64,000 nt of DNA from Methylocystis echinoides (GTDB taxonomy: Bacteria; Pseudomonadota; Alphaproteobacteria; Rhizobiales; Beijerinckiaceae): assembly GCF_027923385.1 (NCBI RefSeq), contig NZ_BSEC01000004.1, positions 129,081-193,080 on the forward strand. The letters are read 5' to 3'. Of the stretch, positions 18,235 to 26,929 are shown piece after piece. The notes beneath the pieces are model-generated. The model saw nothing but the letters and a program-made list of their open reading frames with translations. It searched no databases and was not told where the DNA came from. Positions within the stretch are counted from its first letter, which is position 1. The number at the start of each line of letters is the position of its first letter. The position numbers and the translations under genes were made by a program.

Positions 18235-18641
18235 CTATCTCGACGCGCTGCACTGGGCGAAATCCATCGGCGGACTCGACGCGCTCATCGCCCGCGCAGA
18301 CGCGAACGCTGCGACGCTCGCCAACTGGATCGAGAAGACGTCCGCCTTCGATTTCCTGGCCAGGTCTCCCGCAACCCGCTCCAACACGAGCGTCTGCCTG
18401 AAATTCGCCGATCCTGCAATCACAGCGCTGCCGCCAGACCAGCTCCGCGATCGCAAAGAATATCGTTTCGCTGGTCGAGAAAGAGAGCGCGTGATTTGAC
18501 TTCAGCGCCTATCGCGATTCGCCGCCGGGCCTGCGCATCTGGTGCGGCGCGACGGTCGAGGCCGCCGACATCGCCATCCTGACGCAATGGATCGATTGGG
18601 CCTATGCGGAGGCGACCGCAATCCTGATCGCCGCCACGTGA
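18235..18641 (+). pseudogene. Phosphoserine aminotransferase (serC) C-terminal relic
   Basis: Translation shows YLDALHWAKSIGGLDALIAR, ADANAATLANWIEKT and NTSVCLKFADPAITALPPDQ. After a frameshift near 18446 come AIAKNIVSLVEKESA, an in-frame TGA and [20 protein letters not shown], then [20 protein letters not shown]. This is the end of alphaproteobacterial SerC, which makes phosphoserine from the product of SerA. The N-terminal half with the PLP lysine is absent. It lies 67 bases before intact serA, preserving the ancestral serC-serA order. Confidence 0.88.
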
Positions 18642-18708
18642 CTGGACGACGCCGCTTTGACCGCGCTTAATGCTCACCCTCAACCGCCGCAGTCGGCAGG
18701 ATGCTGCA

Positions 18709-20295
18709 ATGTCTCCTCGCGTTCTCATCTCGGATCAGCTTTCGGCCGCCGCGCTCCAAATCTTCGCGATGCGGGGCGTCCAGGTTGATTTTCAGCCTAC
18801 CCTCGGCAAGGACAAAGACAAGCTCGCCGCGATCATCAATAGCTATGATGGGCTTGCGATACGTTCGGCGACCAAGGTGACAGCCGACATCTTGGCCAAG
18901 GCCGCGCGTCTTAAGATTATCGGCCGCGCCGGCATCGGCGTGGACAATGTCGATGTCGCGGCGGCGACCGCGCGCGGCGTCATCGTGATGAACACACCCT
19001 TTGGCAATTCGATCACGACGGCCGAACACGCTATCGCGCTGATGTTCGCTCTCGCGCGAGACATTCCCGCCGCCGATGCGTCGACCCAGGCTGGCAAATG
19101 GGAAAAGAACCGCTTCGTGGGCGTCGAAATCACCGGAAAGACGCTGGGCGTCATCGGCTGCGGCAACATCGGCGCGATCGTCGCGACGCGGGCCCTGGGC
19201 CTGAAGATGCGGGTCATCGCCTTCGATCCCTTCCTCTCCGGCGAGCGCGCCAAGTCTCTTGGCGTCGAGCAGGTGGAGCTGGACGATCTTCTGGCGCGCG
19301 CGGATTTCATTACGCTGCACACGCCGCTCACCGCACACACGCGCAACATCCTGTCGTCCGACAGCCTCGCCAGGACCAAGAAGGGCGTGCGCATCATCAA
19401 CTGCGCGCGGGGCGGACTCGTCGATGAAGAAGCCTTGCGCAAGGCGCTTGACGCCGGCCATGTCGCCGGCGCCGCATTCGACGTATTCGTGACCGAGCCC
19501 GCGACCAGCAATGTGCTGTTTGGCCATCCCCATGTCGTCTGTACGCCGCATCTCGGCACCTCGACCACCGAGGCGCAAGAGCAGGTGGCGCTGCAAGTCG
19601 CCGAGCAAATGTCGGATTATCTGATGCGCGGGGTGATCGCCAACGCGGTCAATTTTCCCTCGATCACCGCAGAGGAGGCGCCGCGTTTACGTCCCTATAT
19701 CGAGCTCGCCGAAAAGCTCGGCCTGTTCGTCGGGCAAATCGCCCGCGCCGGGGTCGACAAGATTTCGATTGAATATGAAGGCGGCGTGGCCGAACAAAAG
19801 ACCAAGGCCATCACCGCTGCGGCCATCTGTGGTCTGCTGCGGCCGATTTTGGAGGGGGTGAATCTAATTTGCGCGCCGTCGCTCGCCAAGGCGCGCGGCG
19901 TCGCGATCGAGGAGGTGACGCGCGACGCGCAAGGAGATTACGAATCGCTGATCACACTGCGCGCCGCCACGGCGCAGGGCGACATCACAGCCCACGGAAC
20001 GGTGTTTCATGATGGCAAGCCGCGCATCGTCGGCGTCGGCGACATCGGGGTGGAAGCCGAATTCGCGCCCTCCATGATCTATGTGAACAATGACGACAAG
20101 CCCGGCTTCATCGGTCGTTTCGCGGGCTTGCTGGGCGAAGCCGGCGTCAATATCGCGACCTTCGCGCTCGGACGCGACCGCGCGGGCGGCTCGGCCGTTG
20201 CCCTCGGCGCGATCGACGGCGCGGCCTCAGAGGCGACGTTGGCTACGATCCAAAGCCTCCCCGGCGTCAAGCGTGTCGTCGCTATGAATTTCTAG
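18709..20295 (+). CDS. serA: D-3-phosphoglycerate dehydrogenase
   Basis: This enzyme oxidises 3-phosphoglycerate with NAD to open serine synthesis, which in methanotrophs also feeds the serine cycle. ATG18709 (MSPRVLISDQL) gives the usual 528-residue length; the earlier ATG at 18670 lies in the spacer. Features are the substrate loop RSATKVTADIL, the NAD motif GVIGCGNIGAIVA (residues about 145), RGGLVDEEAL with catalytic Arg, the Glu in FVTEPA, the catalytic HLGTST His, the intervening ASB domain (about 320-450) and a C-terminal ACT domain (DKPGFIGRFAGLLGEAGVNI). The gene appears intact although its partner serC upstream is destroyed. Confidence 0.96.
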   Translation: MSPRVLISDQLSAAALQIFAMRGVQVDFQPTLGKDKDKLAAIINSYDGLAIRSATKVTADILAKAARLKIIGRAGIGVDNVDVAAATARGVIVMNTPFGNSITTAEHAIALMFALARDIPAADASTQAGKWEKNRFVGVEITGKTLGVIGCGNIGAIVATRALGLKMRVIAFDPFLSGERAKSLGVEQVELDDLLARADFITLHTPLTAHTRNILSSDSLARTKKGVRIINCARGGLVDEEALRKALDAGHVAGAAFDVFVTEPATSNVLFGHPHVVCTPHLGTSTTEAQEQVALQVAEQMSDYLMRGVIANAVNFPSITAEEAPRLRPYIELAEKLGLFVGQIARAGVDKISIEYEGGVAEQKTKAITAAAICGLLRPILEGVNLICAPSLAKARGVAIEEVTRDAQGDYESLITLRAATAQGDITAHGTVFHDGKPRIVGVGDIGVEAEFAPSMIYVNNDDKPGFIGRFAGLLGEAGVNIATFALGRDRAGGSAVALGAIDGAASEATLATIQSLPGVKRVVAMNF

Positions 20296-20793
20296 AAGTC
20301 GAAGCGCGCCGTTTCTGCCGCAAGGTAGCGATTAGACGAGCCAAAGGAGCCCAAAGTTTTGAACCCGGAAGGAAAAGCTAGGCTCAAAAACCGTCAACTT
20401 ACCTCTATGTCCCAATTGAGCTCTTCCGTGAAGGGCACCTCACACGCAGCCCTCTTGTTTTCTCTTGGAACAACGACAACCTTGTCTCGAACTGTCCCGG
20501 TTCAACACCCCTGAGACAGATTTTGGATTGAGGAAGGGAGGACTTCTGGCTCATCGTAGCGCTCAAGGAGCGAAGATGAGTCAGAAGAAAGCCATGCCGG
20601 GCAAGCCTCCGGCTGAAGACATGATCCGGGATGTCTGCAGCGACTTATTCGAGGGCTTATCCCACCAGCAAATTCCTAGCATTTGGAGCTAAACTATGAA
20701 TTGCAAATCCACCGTACGACCTTGGCCGCGATCCCCCATTTGCGCTCATCGTTCGACGCGGCAAAGGGATCATTACGAACGAGGACTGGAAAT
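20296..20793. other. Intergenic stretch with IS3 relic
   Basis: Apart from the IS3 left end and OrfA stub (20483-20692), no gene was recognised between serA and the small cytochrome gene. Confidence 0.5.
20483..20692 (+). pseudogene. IS3-family left end and truncated OrfA
   Basis: The stretch TGTCTCGAACTGTCCCGGTT is a typical left end of an IS3-family element. An OrfA start at ATG20576 reads MSQKKAMPGKPPAEDMIRD, the usual beginning of this transposase, then diverges after about 19 codons into unrelated sequence. Everything else of the element is missing. Confidence 0.7.
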
Positions 20794-21042
20794 ATGGTCA
20801 AGTTCATCACGCTCGTCGGCGCCAGTCTGATTTTCGTGGGGCAGGGCGCCACGCAGGAAGCCTATGAACAATATTGCGCAACATGCCATGCCAGTGCCGG
20901 TAGACTTGCTCGAAAGCTGGAAGGCGCCACGGCGGAGGAGAAAGGCGCAAAGCTCGGCCGATTCCTGGAGACGCATCAAAAGCTCGACCCGGAAGTCCGC
21001 GCGAAGCTCGTGGACTATCTCGTCGGCTTGTCGCGGCCTTGA
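20794..21042 (+). CDS. Small one-heme c-type cytochrome
   Basis: This 82-residue exported protein has a hydrophobic N-terminus (VKFITLVGASLIFVGQGAT) and a single heme c site CATCH at residues about 30-34. ATG20794 follows GAGGAC. No clear axial Met follows; the second ligand is not evident, and the C-terminus is a helical LDPEVRAKLVDYLVGL. Its stop is immediately adjacent to the stop of the convergent ferric-reductase-like gene. It may pass electrons to or from that membrane reductase, though convergent orientation means separate transcription. Confidence 0.72.
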   Translation: MVKFITLVGASLIFVGQGATQEAYEQYCATCHASAGRLARKLEGATAEEKGAKLGRFLETHQKLDPEVRAKLVDYLVGLSRP

Positions 21043-22491
21043 TCAGCGCAAGGCGAAGGCCGCGGCGACGGCGAGGACTGTCGCAATGACCACGAAACCT
21101 TGGTTGCGCCGCCTTTTATCCAAGGCGCTGCGTCCGGCCGCATAATCGAAGCGCTCGTATAAAATATGCTCGGCGGGGACGCCGCGATCGAGCAAGGTGT
21201 CTATCGCGATCTCCATCATTTCGGCTGGTCCGCAGACGAGGCAGCAGGTCTCTTCCGGCGGAACGCCTGAGAGGATCTCCTCTATGTGACGGCGGTCAAT
21301 CCGACCCTGTTCAAAGACCGGCGGCTCAGCGAAGGCCTCGACCACTTTGACAATGCGCAGATCAAGCCGCCCGGAGAGACTCTCGATGAGCCGCAGCCCT
21401 GCGAGCGAGCCGGGAGTGCGGCCGGCGTAGAGGAGGCGGAAGGCGCGCGCGTCGCCGCTGTCGGCGGCCTCCTCAAGAATGCCGACGAGGGGCGCGACGC
21501 CGACGCCGCCAGCGATCATAACGACATGCGCGCCGCCGGATGGCAGGATGAATCCGCCATGTGGCCCGTCGATGGCCACGCGGCGGCCGGGCTCGATCGC
21601 GCCGAAGGCGTTCGTGCAATCGCCTGCTTCACGAATGATCAGGCGCAATTTTGGCAGCATCTGCGGCGACGAGGCGATCGAAAACGGATGGTCGTGGAAG
21701 GGTGGGCTATTCGGCGCGATGGTCAGCCATAGAAATTGACCGGCGCGAAACCGAAAGGCGCGTCGCTGCGGCGCGCGCAGGATGATCTGCCAGATATGAT
21801 CCGCCGTCGGTTCGACCGACTCGACGACCCATCCCTGTCGCCACATGCGCCAGGGCCGCACGGCATAGGTGGAAAAAAGCGTCAGCAGCGCCCCGCCGCC
21901 GAGCAGCAGCCAGACCGCCTCGGGCAGAGGCGCGCTGCTGTAATCTCCGTTCGTCAGTGCGTGGTGGAGAATGAGTCCCGCGACGACGATGGCGAGCGGC
22001 CCATGTGTCGCGCGCCAAAATTCATAGCGCACGCCGCGGCGCGTCCGCAGCAGCGCGAAACCAACGAGAACGACAAGCCCTGTAAGCGATAAGGCGCCGG
22101 ATAGCAGGCGGGGCCGAACCAACATTTGGCTGAGCAGAACTAAGGCGCCTTGCGGGTCGTCGATGAATGCGGGGACCAGCGGAGCGAGCGGATGCGCGAA
22201 TGCGATCAGCAGCGTCACGACGGCGGCGATGCGATGGAAGCCCATGGTCCGATCTATGCCGACGCGTCCGGAAAGCGTCTCGAACCGGCCCGAACTCCAG
22301 AATTGGAGAAAGAACATGGCGCCCGAGATCATGGCGAGTCCGGCGCCGAGTTCGGACCAGCGGCTCTCCGGCTCGATGCCGGACGCCCAGGCGGCGAAAA
22401 GCGGCGCCTCGGCGGCAATAAGATAGACGATCGCGAGCGCCTTGCCGGAAATCCCAGAGCGCCGGGCGGCGGCGCGGTCGGAAGGGGCCAT
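21043..22491 (-). CDS. Ferric-reductase-like membrane flavocytochrome
   Basis: The start at ATG22491 (MAPSDRAAARR) is chosen over the one 45 bases upstream. About six transmembrane helices (residues 15-215) include His pairs in FHRIAAVV, AFAHPLAP and THGPLAIVVAGLILHHAL, as in heme-binding ferric-reductase domains. A cytosolic FAD domain (QFLWLTIAP ... HDHPFSIASS) and an NAD(P) domain (VMIAGGVGVAPLVGIL ... CLVCGPAEMME) follow, then a C-terminal hydrophobic helix. It should move electrons from NAD(P)H through FAD and heme across the membrane. The acceptor (iron, copper or quinone) is unknown. It is 483 residues, the usual family size plus one extra helix. Confidence 0.85.
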   Translation of the reverse strand: MAPSDRAAARRSGISGKALAIVYLIAAEAPLFAAWASGIEPESRWSELGAGLAMISGAMFFLQFWSSGRFETLSGRVGIDRTMGFHRIAAVVTLLIAFAHPLAPLVPAFIDDPQGALVLLSQMLVRPRLLSGALSLTGLVVLVGFALLRTRRGVRYEFWRATHGPLAIVVAGLILHHALTNGDYSSAPLPEAVWLLLGGGALLTLFSTYAVRPWRMWRQGWVVESVEPTADHIWQIILRAPQRRAFRFRAGQFLWLTIAPNSPPFHDHPFSIASSPQMLPKLRLIIREAGDCTNAFGAIEPGRRVAIDGPHGGFILPSGGAHVVMIAGGVGVAPLVGILEEAADSGDARAFRLLYAGRTPGSLAGLRLIESLSGRLDLRIVKVVEAFAEPPVFEQGRIDRRHIEEILSGVPPEETCCLVCGPAEMMEIAIDTLLDRGVPAEHILYERFDYAAGRSALDKRRRNQGFVVIATVLAVAAAFALR

Positions 22492-23010
22492 CTTGTTCCT
22501 CAACGGGTCGCGGCGGCTTGAGCCGATTTGGGCCAAGCGATGTTTGAAAGATCCGGGAGTCCCCTCTGGATCCCGCTTTTTGTTTCACATGCGAGTCTTG
22601 CCGCATGCGCAGGGGAATTCCCATTACCAGTTCGGCCGACGATCGAATGCGGCAGGCCGAAGGCGGCCTAAAGCCCGACGGAGAGAAAGACGGACCAAAA
22701 CCCGGCCGAAAGGAAGGTTGCCCAGGCCGTTTGGCTCTCTTGGGCGCGATAGCACGGAATAGGGGGCATGATACGGCTCGCTCGAGGGCTTGGAGCATGC
22801 AGAATGGCGTGCGACCGACGAAGCCGCAACACAGGCTACATGATGGGGCGTCCCGCTCGGGTTTCCAGTTGCGTTATCGGTCGGACTGTCGTCGGGAGGA
22901 GAGGGAAGTCGCAAGAAACCCCATCGCCAAACGCTCTGTCCAGTCTTCTCAGTTTCCTTTGCAGGACAGAGCGTCCTTTTCATCGTCAATCGCGGCCGCG
23001 CCAATCCAAG
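22492..23010. other. Intergenic stretch, no gene recognised
   Basis: This region lies between the flavocytochrome start and the SulP stop. A 126-codon minus-strand ORF (23004-22624) has Pro/Ser/Arg-rich composition with no likeness to a family and is rejected. Confidence 0.5.
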
Positions 23011-24573
23011 TCAGGCAACCACCGCCAGCGCCGCCGTCTTCTCGAATCTCGGGAGGTCCTTCAAAATGACACGGATATTGCTGTCGCTTGCGGCTTTCAT
23101 GAAATCCTCGAGGGTTTCCATGATGTCGCGATCGATAAAAGTCGCCCGGGTTCCGTCGATCACGACGAAACTGTCTCCCTCTATCTCCTCGAGAATAGTG
23201 CGTAGAGGCGCCTTGTTGAGAAACGAGACATCCTTCTGCAGCCGCAACAGGTAATGATTGCCGTCGCGGGTAAGCGTGAAAGCTGAATGGTAATTCGTGC
23301 GAAGCACGAAGAATAGACCGACGGCCATGCCGATCGCCATCCCCTTGAGAAGGTCAGTCAGAAGGATGGCCGCGATTGTGACTGCGAAAGGCGCAAATTG
23401 CTCAAAGCCTTTTTCGAACTGTTCAGCCACGAGCCTTGGCTTGGCCAGCTTGTAACCGGTGAGCAGAAGCACTGCCGCAAGGCATGCGAGTGGGATCATG
23501 TTCAGCACACTGGCGAGGAACATGACGCTCAAAAGCAAAAGCACGCCATGCACAATGCAAGCGACCTTGGTGTGCGCCCCGGCGTTAATGTTGGCGGAGC
23601 TGCGCACGATTACCGCCGTGATGGGCAGGCCACCCATGATCCCGCTCAGGAGATTGCCGACGCCTTGCGCCTTGAGCTCCTGATTGGTGGGGGCTGTGCG
23701 CTTGAGTGGATCGAGCTTGTCGACTGCCTCGAGACTGAGCAACGTCTCTAGACTACCGACAAGCGCAAGGGTCGCAGCCGTCACGCAGATATGGTAGTCC
23801 GTCAGCAATCTAAAATCCGGCAAGTGGATTTGTCCCGCGAACTCAAGGGGGCCGGAGATTGGCGGCAGCGTTACAAGGTGCTGTGGGGAAATCGCGAAGA
23901 AAGGCGCCACGGCCTGCGCGGCCAAGTTAAAGAGAATGCCAAAGAGCACCGCGACGAGCGGGCCAGGCACAAGGGCGAGGATGCGGTTCCCCCGAATCCT
24001 GTCCGTGTCCCATAGCAGCAAGATTGCGAGCGAGACCAAAGCGACGATTGTGGATCCGGGCGAGATGGAATTCAGCGACGACCAGACGAAGGAAAACGTC
24101 GCGTTGGCCCCGTCTTCGAGGAAGGACAGATCGCGGTCGGCGTCCGCGTCATAGCCGATCGCATGCGGTAACTGCTTTACGATCAGGATCAGGCCGATCG
24201 CGGCCAGCATGCCCTTGATGACGGCGGATGGAAAATAGGCGCCGATCACGCCCGCCCGGGCATAGCCCATGCCGATCTGGAAGAGGCCGGAGAGCGCGAC
24301 TGCCAGGACTGCGCCGCCGAGGCCAAATTTCTCCACCGCCGCCGCGACGATGACAGTAAGGCCGGCCGCCGGGCCGGAAACGCTGAGCTGAGAGCCGCTA
24401 ACGACGGAAACGACGAGACCGCCAACAATGCCGGCGATCACCCCGGAAAAAGGCGGAGCGCCGGAGGCGACCGCGATTCCAAGACAGAGCGGCAGCGCCA
24501 CGAGAAACACGACGACCCCCGCGGGGATATCGTGGTCCAGATAACGCGTGTAATAATCGAGATGCTTGCGCAT
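23011..24573 (-). CDS. SulP-family anion (probably bicarbonate) transporter
   Basis: This 520-residue SLC26/SulP transporter has a core of 12-14 helices with the SulP signature near VSGPAAGLTVIVAAAVE (residues about 65), IGYARAGVIGAYFPSAVIKG-type gating segments and VGSLETLLSLEAVDKLDP. A C-terminal STAS domain follows (VVIDGTRATFIDRDIMETLE). It starts 27 bases after the carbonic anhydrase stop on the same strand, so the two form an operon. That pairing favours bicarbonate rather than sulfate as substrate, by analogy with BicA-type and SulP-carbonic-anhydrase pairs. In a methanotroph this could supply CO2/HCO3 for carboxylation. Confidence 0.85.
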   Translation of the reverse strand: MRKHLDYYTRYLDHDIPAGVVVFLVALPLCLGIAVASGAPPFSGVIAGIVGGLVVSVVSGSQLSVSGPAAGLTVIVAAAVEKFGLGGAVLAVALSGLFQIGMGYARAGVIGAYFPSAVIKGMLAAIGLILIVKQLPHAIGYDADADRDLSFLEDGANATFSFVWSSLNSISPGSTIVALVSLAILLLWDTDRIRGNRILALVPGPLVAVLFGILFNLAAQAVAPFFAISPQHLVTLPPISGPLEFAGQIHLPDFRLLTDYHICVTAATLALVGSLETLLSLEAVDKLDPLKRTAPTNQELKAQGVGNLLSGIMGGLPITAVIVRSSANINAGAHTKVACIVHGVLLLLSVMFLASVLNMIPLACLAAVLLLTGYKLAKPRLVAEQFEKGFEQFAPFAVTIAAILLTDLLKGMAIGMAVGLFFVLRTNYHSAFTLTRDGNHYLLRLQKDVSFLNKAPLRTILEEIEGDSFVVIDGTRATFIDRDIMETLEDFMKAASDSNIRVILKDLPRFEKTAALAVVA

Positions 24574-24600
24574 GACGTTGGGTGTCTCCTGTTGAAGCGT

Positions 24601-25257
24601 TTAGTGCGCCGGCTCCGCGGGCTCATCGTCCCATCGATAGATGGGGTCCATCGCGCTCTCGGGCCCCAGCGTGATGAGCTGCTTCAAAAGGCCGTCGTCG
24701 AGCGCATAAACCCATCCATGAATCATTGGGCGTTGCTCACTTCGCCAGACATTCTGAACGATCGATGAGAAGGCGAGGTTGTTGACTTGCTCGATGACGT
24801 TAAGCTCGACGAGGCGGTTGGTCTTGGCGTCGACGCAATTGATGGCGTCGAGTTCGTCGCGATGCAGGCGATAGACGTCTTTCACGTGCAGCAGCCATTT
24901 GTTCAGCAGCGTGAAATCCGATCGCTGACGTGACAAGGCCGCTTTCACGCCGCCACAGTTGTAATGGCCGCAGACGATAATGTGCTTCACCTTCAGAACT
25001 TGAACGGCGTATTGCACGACGCTGAGACAGTTGAGGTCCGTCGCGATGACTTGATTGGCGATATTGCGATGCGCGAAAATCAGGCCGGGTTCAGCATTGA
25101 CGATGATATCCGCCGGGACGCGGCTGTCCGCGCAACCGATCCAAAGGAATTCGGGCTGCTGGCCGTGCGCGAGCTGTTCGAAAAATTCGGGCTTGCGGCG
25201 TCTTGTCTCTTCGGCCCAAGCCTTGTTTTCAAGGAGAAGCTTCTCATGCGATCTCAT
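24601..25257 (-). CDS. can: Beta-class carbonic anhydrase
   Basis: This 218-residue enzyme interconverts CO2 and bicarbonate. Zinc ligands are visible: Cys in IGCADSRVP (residue about 42) with its Asp-Arg dyad, and His and Cys in VCGHYNCGGV (about 98-101). The length and C-terminal HGWVYALDDGLLKQL fit the bacterial Can subgroup. It is the first gene of an operon with the SulP transporter. A 7-bp-arm inverted repeat lies 66-82 bases upstream. Confidence 0.95.
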   Translation of the reverse strand: MRSHEKLLLENKAWAEETRRRKPEFFEQLAHGQQPEFLWIGCADSRVPADIIVNAEPGLIFAHRNIANQVIATDLNCLSVVQYAVQVLKVKHIIVCGHYNCGGVKAALSRQRSDFTLLNKWLLHVKDVYRLHRDELDAINCVDAKTNRLVELNVIEQVNNLAFSSIVQNVWRSEQRPMIHGWVYALDDGLLKQLITLGPESAMDPIYRWDDEPAEPAH

Positions 25258-25807
25258 CTGATGTCCGCCCGCTACGCAGCCAAACCGAAATTTGGCTTGC
25301 TCGACCTGTGAATCTTCGCCCTTATTTGAAAGTCAAATAGCGGCGGAGGGTGCGACTGTCAGAATTGTATCGAAGATTTCGGTATGATCATCGATCCACG
25401 AGAAACTTAATTTGTGATGCCAGTAGATATTTTTTAACTATTCTTTGTTGTTGACGGCTTTTCACTACCTGCTCATGACACGCTTATTAATAGCGGAGCT
25501 TGGTAAAGACCGAGGGGATACAGCCGGACGCTACTACAATCCAGCGATAGATATGCAGTAATTATCTGCGTCACTGAGTGTGGGGAGGGGCAATTGAGGG
25601 TTAGACCCTTCCTCGTGAACGCCGGCATCCGAAGGCTGCACGACGAGGTGGAATTTTAAACTTCAATAGTGTCAGGTTTGTTGTCTGAACCCTCGCTAAA
25701 GGTGAGCTCGATGCGGAAACTCTTTGGTGAAGTTCATCTTGACGATTTCCGGCGCTGCAACGCGGGCCATTGAGCGAGGCCCGCGCGCGATAACAGGCGG
25801 GCGAGCG
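25258..25807. other. AT-richer intergenic stretch
   Basis: Between carbonic anhydrase and the thioredoxin-fold gene lie 550 bases without a recognisable ORF. The part 25321-25560 is clearly more AT-rich than its surroundings. It contains TATTTGA-AAG-TCAAATA (25323-25339), a candidate operator for the carbonic anhydrase operon. Confidence 0.5.
25323..25339. promoter_or_regulatory. Inverted repeat upstream of carbonic anhydrase operon
   Basis: TATTTGA and TCAAATA are exact complements separated by AAG. The position, 66-82 bases before the start codon of the minus-strand operon, suits a transcription-factor site. The regulator is not known. The spacing and size resemble the LysR box at 27849-27865. 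Confidence 0.45.
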
Positions 25808-26044
25808 CTATTTCAGGGCGGTGAGATCGGCCCCGAAATTGATGTGATATGCCTGATCGTCGATGACGAAGGCGGGAACGGATTTCACACCCGCCGCTTC
25901 GGCCTCCGCGATCCGGTTCTTCGTCTGTCCGAGATGAACGATTTCGACCTGATATTGGTTTGGATCGAGCTTGTCGGCAAACTGCCGCTCCGCATCGATG
26001 CAGACCGGGCATCCAGCGTGGTAGAAGATCGCTTTGCGTGTCAT
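25808..26044 (-). CDS. Thioredoxin/glutaredoxin-fold protein with CPVC
   Basis: This 78-residue protein opens with a beta strand and the redox motif CPVC (residues 12-15, in FYHAGCPVC). It has the cis-Pro loop KSVPAFVIDD and ends INFGADLTALK. It has no signal peptide, so it is cytoplasmic. It starts 6 bases after the MarR gene stop on the same strand and is surely co-transcribed. It probably reduces disulfides and may report on or reset the Cys-rich MarR. Confidence 0.85.
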   Translation of the reverse strand: MTRKAIFYHAGCPVCIDAERQFADKLDPNQYQVEIVHLGQTKNRIAEAEAAGVKSVPAFVIDDQAYHINFGADLTALK

Positions 26045-26050
26045 GGGATT

Positions 26051-26809
26051 TCACTCCTTTTTGCCTGCGTGGCCTCTCGAGGAAATGGAACTCACTTCGT
26101 TGGGCTGAAGATTCGATCGGGACGCAATATCCATTGCGTCATACCCTGTGTTGAGTTCAGGAAACTCTGTCGTGTAGCTTCTCCAGAGAGCTTCCTCGTG
26201 GGATAAGGACAACGCTTCGTGGTCCCCGCAGTCGAGGCGCAGACTCTGAGGTCCGAAAGCCGCCCCGACATAGTCACAATGGTGGGGCGCCGTCAGTCCT
26301 TTATGCACGTTGGGGCGGAAATATCGGCAGGTGACGCACATGCGTTGGGGCGAAAGGGCTCCAGCGATTTGAAGTGCGCGGATCGTTTTGATGACCAGTT
26401 GGAGTAGCTCGGTTTGTTCCTGGTCTGACAATGTTTCAAGGGCGCGCTCGGTCGCGGTTATGACGAGACCGATCCCCCGCACGATATCGCGTCCGGCTTG
26501 GGTGATGCGCATGGTCACGGCACGGGCATCTTCCGGGTCAGATTTCTTTGACAGCAAGCCTTTGCGAACCAGAGCCGCGATCGAGTCCGTCGCCGTAGGC
26601 TGAGACACGCCAAGCTGCGCGGCGATCGTGCCGACGCGCACACCTTTTTGCGCTCGGCCGGCTATAAAAGTCAGAACATGCGTCTGCGTCGGATTAAGCC
26701 CAGCCGTCCCTGCGATTGCCCACTGATCCGCGCGCATGACAGCGCAGATGCGATCCAGACCGTCGCGAATCCGGCGGGTTAAGAGGGGATCTGACGAAAC
26801 ACCGGTCAT
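26051..26809 (-). CDS. MarR-family regulator with Cys-rich C-terminal extension
   Basis: Residues about 20-150 form the MarR winged helix (RVGTIAAQLGVSQPTATDSI recognition region, KKSDPEDARAVTMRITQAGR wing). MarR proteins are normally about 150 residues. This one has 100 more, beginning CVTCRYFRPNVH and containing HHCDYVGAAFG and LDCGDHE, a set of Cys and His that could bind zinc or an Fe-S cluster or sense thiol stress. The CPVC protein gene follows in the same operon. An imperfect palindrome (TAGGACTCCTA at 26819-26829) sits just upstream of the start, consistent with autoregulation. Confidence 0.85.
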   Translation of the reverse strand: MTGVSSDPLLTRRIRDGLDRICAVMRADQWAIAGTAGLNPTQTHVLTFIAGRAQKGVRVGTIAAQLGVSQPTATDSIAALVRKGLLSKKSDPEDARAVTMRITQAGRDIVRGIGLVITATERALETLSDQEQTELLQLVIKTIRALQIAGALSPQRMCVTCRYFRPNVHKGLTAPHHCDYVGAAFGPQSLRLDCGDHEALSLSHEEALWRSYTTEFPELNTGYDAMDIASRSNLQPNEVSSISSRGHAGKKE

Positions 26810-26818
26810 ACCTATGCT

Positions 26819-26829
26819 TAGGACTCCTA
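26819..26829. promoter_or_regulatory. Candidate MarR operator
   Basis: TAGGA-C-TCCTA lies 10-20 bases upstream of the marR start codon and is embedded between two copies of CCTATGC. MarR proteins commonly repress their own promoters at such short palindromes; binding here is inferred. Confidence 0.4.
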
Positions 26830-26929
26830 TGCAATTTGGTCAAGAGGAATTTGAAGCGGGGACTGCAGCGGAACGCGAGCGCCGAGGATTTGCGCGTTTT
26901 TCTGCCGGCCATCGTCGCTGGCTCGCGCG

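Noticed and set aside
22624..23004. 126-codon minus-strand ORF between flavocytochrome and SulP
   Set aside because: Low-complexity Ser/Pro/Arg content, no start signal, no family.
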